Positions 6,393-10,065 of a DNA stretch of 10,065 nt are shown here, piece after piece (positions within the stretch are counted from its first letter, which is position 1; every line of letters begins with the position of its first letter). The DNA is taken from NCBI GenBank assembly GCA_937902285.1, contig CALGTB010000218.1, positions 1 to 10,065 of the forward strand. Direction: 5' to 3'. A program made the position numbers and the translations under genes. Source of the stretch: an uncultured Actinomycetes bacterium (lineage in GTDB: Bacteria; Actinomycetota; Actinomycetes; S36-B12). The notes beneath the pieces are model-generated. The model made no database searches and had not been told where the DNA came from. It saw nothing but the letters and a program-made list of their open reading frames with translations.

Positions 6393-8260
6393 GGGGTCCT
6401 CCAGATGGCTCGTTGGTTCCGCTTCCCTGCTCGGACGTCGTCGCGGGCCGCATCGACCTGCGGCCGCACGCTGGCCTCCGGGACCCCCACCTCCCAGAAC
6501 GAGTCGCCCTCGCTCCACTGATGCCGGGCGACGGCGGTGACCACGACGTGGACGCCCGCCGTGCCCTTCGTCTCGCGCAGAACGGCCTCGAGCTCGTCGA
6601 GTCCGACGACGTGCCTCGCATCGGCTCCCATGGCGGCCGCCATGGCCGCGAAATCCACGAGCACCGGATCAGGAGAGTCGTCCTCGGCCAGCATGGTCCG
6701 GAACGACGCGGCACCGTGCCCGATCTGCAGCCTCTCGATGACGTTGAAGCCGCCGTTGTCGCACACGACGATGGTGACGTCGGTGCCGGTCAGGACCGCG
6801 CTGTAGATGTCCATCGGCAGCATCATGAACGACCCGTCGCCGCTCATCCCGTACACGGTCGAGCCCGGCCGCGAGCGCGCATGCTCGAGCGCTGCACCCC
6901 AGGAGCCGCTGATCTCGTAGCCCATGCATGAGAACCCGTACTCGCAGTCGAACGTTGCTATCCCCTTGCTCGGCCAGTTCATCACCAGCTCGCCTGGGAG
7001 GCCGCCGGACGACGTCAGCACGTAGTCCTCCTGCGTCGCGACGCCATGGACCACGCCGATGACCTGCGCATACGTGGGCACGTCGGTGTCGGTGCGCGCC
7101 GTGCGCCCAGCCACCGCGGTGCGCTGCTCGCCGATCGATGCCCGCGCGGTCGCCTGCCACTCCTGCGGCGCCGACCAGCCGGCCAGGCCCGCGGCGAGCT
7201 CGGCCAGCGTCTCGCGTGCGTCCCCGACCACGGCGGTCGCACCGCGCTTGAGGGCGTCGAACCGGGCCACGTTCACCGTGACGATCCGGACGCCGGGGTT
7301 CTTGAAGACGGTGGCCGACTCGGTGGTGAAGTCCTGGAGCCGCGTGCCGATGGCGAGGACCACGTCGGCCTCCCAGGCGAGCGCGTGCCCCGCGGCCTCG
7401 CCGAAGACCCCGATGGGGCCCCCGTAGGCGGGGTCGGTGGCCAGCAGGGACGACTTACCCGCGACCGTCTCCATGACCGGGATGCCGAAGCGCCCGGCGA
7501 ACTCCGAGAGCTCGTCCTCGGCCAGCGAGTAGTGCACTCCGCCACCCGCCACGATGAGCGGCTGGCGAGCCGTCCTCAGCACCTCGACCGCCGCCTGAAC
7601 CTCGTCGACGGACGGGCGCGGCCGACGGATCCGGTGCACCACCGGCGAGAAGAGCTCCTCCGGGAAGTCATAGGCCTGCGCCTGCACGTCCTGGGGAAGC
7701 GCGAGCGTGACTGGGCCGCAGTCAGCGGGGTCGAGGAGCACGCCCATCGCCTGGGGCAGGGAGCTGAGCAGCTGCGAGGGGGCGGTGATCCTGTCCCAGT
7801 AGCGGCTCACCGCCCTGAGGGAGTCGTTGGCGGTGGTGCCGGGACTGCCGAAGTGCTCCAGCTGCTGCAGGACGGGGTCGGGGTCGCGGGAGTCGAAGGT
7901 GTCGCCGACGAGCAGCAGCAGCGGGAGCCGGTTCGCGAGGGCGACGCCGGCCGCGGGAACCGTGTTGAGGGCACCGGGGCCGATCGACGTGGTCACGGCC
8001 ATCACCTGGCGCCGGCGGGCCGACTTGGCGAAGCCGACGGCGGCCAGCGCCATCGCCGACTCGTTCTGGCCGCGAATGGTGCGGATGCCGTCGCGGTGCC
8101 GTTCGAGCGCCTCGCCCAGGCTCAGCGCGTTGCCGTGGCCGAAGATGGCGAAGACGCCGGGCACCAGGGGGATGACATCGCCCGATCGCTCGTCGAGGAC
8201 CTGCTGGGCGATGAGGAAGCGAACGATCGCCTCGGCCGTGGTCAGCCGCACCGTCGTCAT
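6389..8260 (-). CDS. iolD: 3D-(3,5/4)-trihydroxycyclohexane-1,2-dione acylhydrolase (decyclizing)
   Basis: IolD opens the ring of 3D-trihydroxycyclohexane-1,2-dione to 5-deoxy-glucuronate in the myo-inositol pathway, using thiamine diphosphate. The protein is 623 residues, the family's usual size. It has the three-domain layout of ThDP enzymes: an N-terminal pyrimidine-binding domain with catalytic Glu67 in GQNESAMALAAVGFAK, a central domain (about 210-350), and a C-terminal pyrophosphate-binding domain with GDG (474-476) followed by the DNGGFN segment ending at Asn506. Acetolactate-synthase-like family members share these motifs, but the N-terminal LTTAEAIVRFL, the FDCEYGFSCMGYEI stretch and the neighbouring iolB point to IolD. 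The ATG at 8258-8260 has GGGAGG at 8266-8271, five bases away; an upstream in-frame ATG would overlap the preceding gene and is rejected. Its TGA overlaps the next start as ATGA. Confidence 0.95.
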   Translation of the reverse strand: MTTVRLTTAEAIVRFLIAQQVLDERSGDVIPLVPGVFAIFGHGNALSLGEALERHRDGIRTIRGQNESAMALAAVGFAKSARRRQVMAVTTSIGPGALNTVPAAGVALANRLPLLLLVGDTFDSRDPDPVLQQLEHFGSPGTTANDSLRAVSRYWDRITAPSQLLSSLPQAMGVLLDPADCGPVTLALPQDVQAQAYDFPEELFSPVVHRIRRPRPSVDEVQAAVEVLRTARQPLIVAGGGVHYSLAEDELSEFAGRFGIPVMETVAGKSSLLATDPAYGGPIGVFGEAAGHALAWEADVVLAIGTRLQDFTTESATVFKNPGVRIVTVNVARFDALKRGATAVVGDARETLAELAAGLAGWSAPQEWQATARASIGEQRTAVAGRTARTDTDVPTYAQVIGVVHGVATQEDYVLTSSGGLPGELVMNWPSKGIATFDCEYGFSCMGYEISGSWGAALEHARSRPGSTVYGMSGDGSFMMLPMDIYSAVLTGTDVTIVVCDNGGFNVIERLQIGHGAASFRTMLAEDDSPDPVLVDFAAMAAAMGADARHVVGLDELEAVLRETKGTAGVHVVVTAVARHQWSEGDSFWEVGVPEASVRPQVDAARDDVRAGKRNQRAIWRTP

Positions 8261-8289
8261 CCCAGCCTCCCTCGCCGTCAGAGCCCAGC

Positions 8290-9459
8290 CTAGGAGCCCA
8301 CCGACACCCATCGGCGATCGGCGGCCGATGTCACGATGGCGTCGAGCACCCGGGCGCTCGCCACGGCGTCGTCGATCGTGGGCCCGTCGACGTGCTCGCC
8401 GTCGATGCTGCGGAGGAAGCCCCAGGCCTCGATCACCTTGGTGTCGTCGAAGCTCATCGTGATGCCGGCACCGGGCTGGAACGCGGCGTACTCACCGTCG
8501 CCGGGACCGCTCAGCACGGTGCTGGTCGACTGTCCCTGGTAGTCGGCTCCCGTCGAGAGCGACAGCTCGCCCGGTCGACGGAAGTCCCAGCGCACCAGGC
8601 CCGTCGTGCCGTGCACCTCGAATCCGTAGTGGTTCTGCTCCCCCACCGCGGCTCGGCTCGACTCGACGACGACCGCGACGCCCGACTCGGTGCGCAGGAG
8701 CGCAGCGACGTAGTCCTCGTTCTCGACCGAGCCGAACTCCACGGCCGCGTCCGCGAGGTCGACCACCGCGTAGTGGCTGCTGCCCGCGTCGACCAGCGGG
8801 CGTCGGGGTACGAACGTGTCAGTGATGGCCACGACGGAGTCCACGTCGCCGAGCAGGAAGCGCACGAGGTCGATGCCGTGCGAGGCGAGGTCGCCGAGGA
8901 CGCCGTGGCCCCCTCGGTCGAGGGCGAACCTCCACGACATCGGGCCTCCGGGATGGGCGGCGTAGTCGGTGAACAGGTGCACCCGGGCGTGCGTGGGCCG
9001 GCCGATCGCACCGGAGGCGATGGCCGATCGCGCACGCATCACGGCCGGGACGTTCCGGTAGTTGAAGCCCACGGCACTCGAGACCCCCGCCGCCTGGACG
9101 GCCCGTCGGACAGCCTCGGCATCGGCAGCGTTCAGGCCCACGGGCTTCTCGATCCACAGGTGCTTGCCTGCCTCCGCCACTGCCACACCGATCTCGGCAT
9201 GCAGGTGGTTCGGCGCCGTCACGCTGACCGCCCCGATCCGCGGATCGGCCACCAGGTCGCGCCAGTCGGCGTACCCCGCGGCGATGCCATGGCGGCGCAC
9301 GAAGTCGCTGAGCTGCGCGTCCACGGGGTCCGCCGCGGCGATGAGCTCGGGGTCGCGACCGCCCGTCGGGAAGTGATGCCGCAGCCGTGCGTAGGCCCGC
9401 GCATGCACGTGGCCCATCCAGCCCGCACCGACGATCCCGATGCCGATCCGGTCGGTCAT
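8290..9459 (-). CDS. Gfo/Idh/MocA-family NAD(P)-dependent dehydrogenase (inositol-dehydrogenase-like)
   Basis: This 389-residue cytoplasmic oxidoreductase has an N-terminal Rossmann domain (GAGWMG at 11-16) and a C-terminal substrate domain. The family motif IEKPVGLN carries the catalytic Lys105, and GVLGDLASHGIDL supplies Asp190 and His194, the usual active-site pair, so it should be active. It is longer than typical inositol 2-dehydrogenase (about 340) and has an extra loop between the first helix and second strand (about residues 26-38). The ATG at 9457-9459 is preceded by GAGGAG at 9464-9469; a longer open frame reaching 10041 runs antisense over the divergent SDR and is rejected. It is first in the operon, 29 bases ahead of iolD. 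Likely substrates are myo-inositol, another inositol isomer or a keto-inositol, but the family is too broad to fix one, so I give no iolG symbol. Confidence 0.9.
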   Translation of the reverse strand: MTDRIGIGIVGAGWMGHVHARAYARLRHHFPTGGRDPELIAAADPVDAQLSDFVRRHGIAAGYADWRDLVADPRIGAVSVTAPNHLHAEIGVAVAEAGKHLWIEKPVGLNAADAEAVRRAVQAAGVSSAVGFNYRNVPAVMRARSAIASGAIGRPTHARVHLFTDYAAHPGGPMSWRFALDRGGHGVLGDLASHGIDLVRFLLGDVDSVVAITDTFVPRRPLVDAGSSHYAVVDLADAAVEFGSVENEDYVAALLRTESGVAVVVESSRAAVGEQNHYGFEVHGTTGLVRWDFRRPGELSLSTGADYQGQSTSTVLSGPGDGEYAAFQPGAGITMSFDDTKVIEAWGFLRSIDGEHVDGPTIDDAVASARVLDAIVTSAADRRWVSVGS

Positions 9460-9561
9460 CGCACTCCTCGCCCTCACGCCCCGTGGTCCGTCCCAGCGTG
9501 CCGTAGTGTTCCCCGCGCCGCAGACGAACGTCCCACGACGACCGCATGATCGGGGTGCCGC
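9460..9561. promoter_or_regulatory. Divergent promoter/regulatory region between the inositol operon and the SDR gene
   Basis: These 102 non-coding bases separate two genes transcribed away from each other, so promoters in both directions should lie here. On the + strand TAGTGT (9504-9509) fits the TANNNT form of a -10 box, with no convincing -35 partner. On the - strand no good -10/-35 pair stands out. A small palindrome GACG-AA-CGTC (9523-9532) is the only symmetrical element seen and could be an operator half or chance. The location is inferred from gene orientation; the exact boxes are weakly supported. Confidence 0.5.
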
Positions 9562-10065
9562 ATGACCACGTCCGAGCCGCAGAGCGCCGACCCAGGGGTC
9601 GCTGTCGTCACCGGTGCGAGCAGCGGCATCGGGGCCGCCACCGCGCGGGCGCTGGCCGCCCGCGGATTCCAGGTCATCGCCGCCGCCCGCCGGACCGAGC
9701 AGCTCGAGGCGCTGGCCCGCTCGTCCGAGCGGATCGAGGCCTGGCCGCTCGACGTGACCGATCAGGCGAGCGTCGACGCGCTCGCACAGCACGTGGCCGC
9801 GCGGGATGTCACCGTCCTCGTCGCCAATGCCGGCGGCGCCTACGACGCCCTCCCCATCGCGGACAGCGACGCCGAATCGTGGCAGCGGACCCTCGACGTC
9901 AACGTCATGGGCACCGTCCGCACCGTGAGCGCGCTCCTGCCACGGCTGATGGCGTCGCGGCGCGGACTTGTGGTCCTCATGGGGTCCACAGCGGGCCGCG
10001 TCGCCTACGAGAACGGCGGCAGCTATGTCGCCGCCAAGCACGCCGTCGCCGCGATCGCCGGGACA
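9562..10065 (+). CDS. Short-chain dehydrogenase/reductase (SDR), 3'-truncated by the window edge
   Basis: The first 168 residues of a classical SDR are present, of a usual total near 240-260. The cofactor motif is TGASSGIG (17-24), followed by Arg-Arg at 43-44 after the second strand, which suggests NADP preference. LDVTD (63-67), NAGG (89-92) and Asn114 in LDVNVMG follow. The catalytic Ser142, Tyr155 and Lys159 (YVAAK) are all present, so the visible part looks active. The ATG at 9562 is chosen because the conserved fold starts about 12 residues later; the upstream GGGG/GGTG stretch is only a weak ribosome binding site. It is transcribed divergently from the inositol operon, so it may act in polyol or keto-inositol oxidation or reduction, or be unrelated. 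Substrate cannot be assigned. Confidence 0.9.
   Translation, partial: MTTSEPQSADPGVAVVTGASSGIGAATARALAARGFQVIAAARRTEQLEALARSSERIEAWPLDVTDQASVDALAQHVAARDVTVLVANAGGAYDALPIADSDAESWQRTLDVNVMGTVRTVSALLPRLMASRRGLVVLMGSTAGRVAYENGGSYVAAKHAVAAIAGT

Noticed and set aside
8261..8291. 8-bp direct repeat CCCAGCCT at 8261-8268 and 8284-8291 between the dehydrogenase gene and iolD
   Set aside because: One copy overlaps the iolD Shine-Dalgarno and the other the upstream stop. An 8-mer pair in GC-rich sequence is weak evidence for an operator.
7046..8293. A 415-codon + strand open frame antisense to iolD
   Set aside because: Composition of a shadow frame and no domain; iolD on the other strand carries complete ThDP motifs.
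9460..10041. N-terminal extension of the Gfo/Idh/MocA gene to 583 residues
   Set aside because: The extension is antisense to the SDR coding sequence, has no motifs, and a good ribosome binding site precedes the ATG at 9459 directly before the Rossmann fold.
1..10065. Search for mobile elements, CRISPR repeats, tRNA genes or a defence system
   Set aside because: Nothing of this kind is visible; codon use and GC content look even across the window, with no sign of a recent insertion.

Overview
The window comes from a high-GC bacterium (very strong G/C preference at third codon positions). It is most probably an actinobacterium: it has a single-chain pyruvate carboxylase, strong GGAGG-type ribosome binding sites and an actinobacterial-looking inositol operon. 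I cannot name a genus from sequence alone. No tRNA, rRNA, CRISPR array, insertion sequence or long repeat is visible, and the window is almost fully coding.

Layout. (1) Positions 1-3329, + strand: pyruvate carboxylase lacking only its N-terminal few dozen residues, which lie left of the window. (2) Positions 3335-3814, + strand: a small UPF0303/HbpS-GlcG-like ('heme-degrading domain') protein whose start region overlaps or abuts the carboxylase stop. (3) A 21-base convergent junction. (4) Positions 9459 down to 3836, - strand: a tightly packed five-gene operon, in transcription order a Gfo/Idh/MocA-family dehydrogenase, iolD (trihydroxycyclohexanedione hydrolase), a transaldolase-family protein, iolB (5-deoxy-glucuronate isomerase) and an isochorismatase-like cysteine hydrolase. 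(5) A 102-base divergent promoter region. (6) Positions 9562 to the right edge, + strand: a 3'-truncated short-chain dehydrogenase.

How the genes fit. iolD and iolB are consecutive enzymes of the myo-inositol pathway: the diketo-inositol ring is opened by IolD to 5-deoxy-glucuronate, which IolB isomerises to 2-deoxy-5-keto-gluconate. The Gfo/Idh/MocA protein and possibly the divergent SDR are candidates for the polyol oxidation steps. The kinase IolC, dehydratase IolE, aldolase IolJ and semialdehyde dehydrogenase IolA are not in the window and may lie to the right or elsewhere.

The most interesting element is the transaldolase-family protein, locked between iolD and iolB by an ATGA overlap and a stop codon embedded in a Shine-Dalgarno sequence. 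It keeps the Schiff-base lysine, but by eye alignment has Gln where transaldolases have the catalytic Glu. Gln at that place is the state I recall for fructose-6-phosphate aldolases. This raises the possibility of an aldolase dedicated to an inositol-derived substrate. The hydrolase at the end of the operon also has no assigned role in inositol breakdown.
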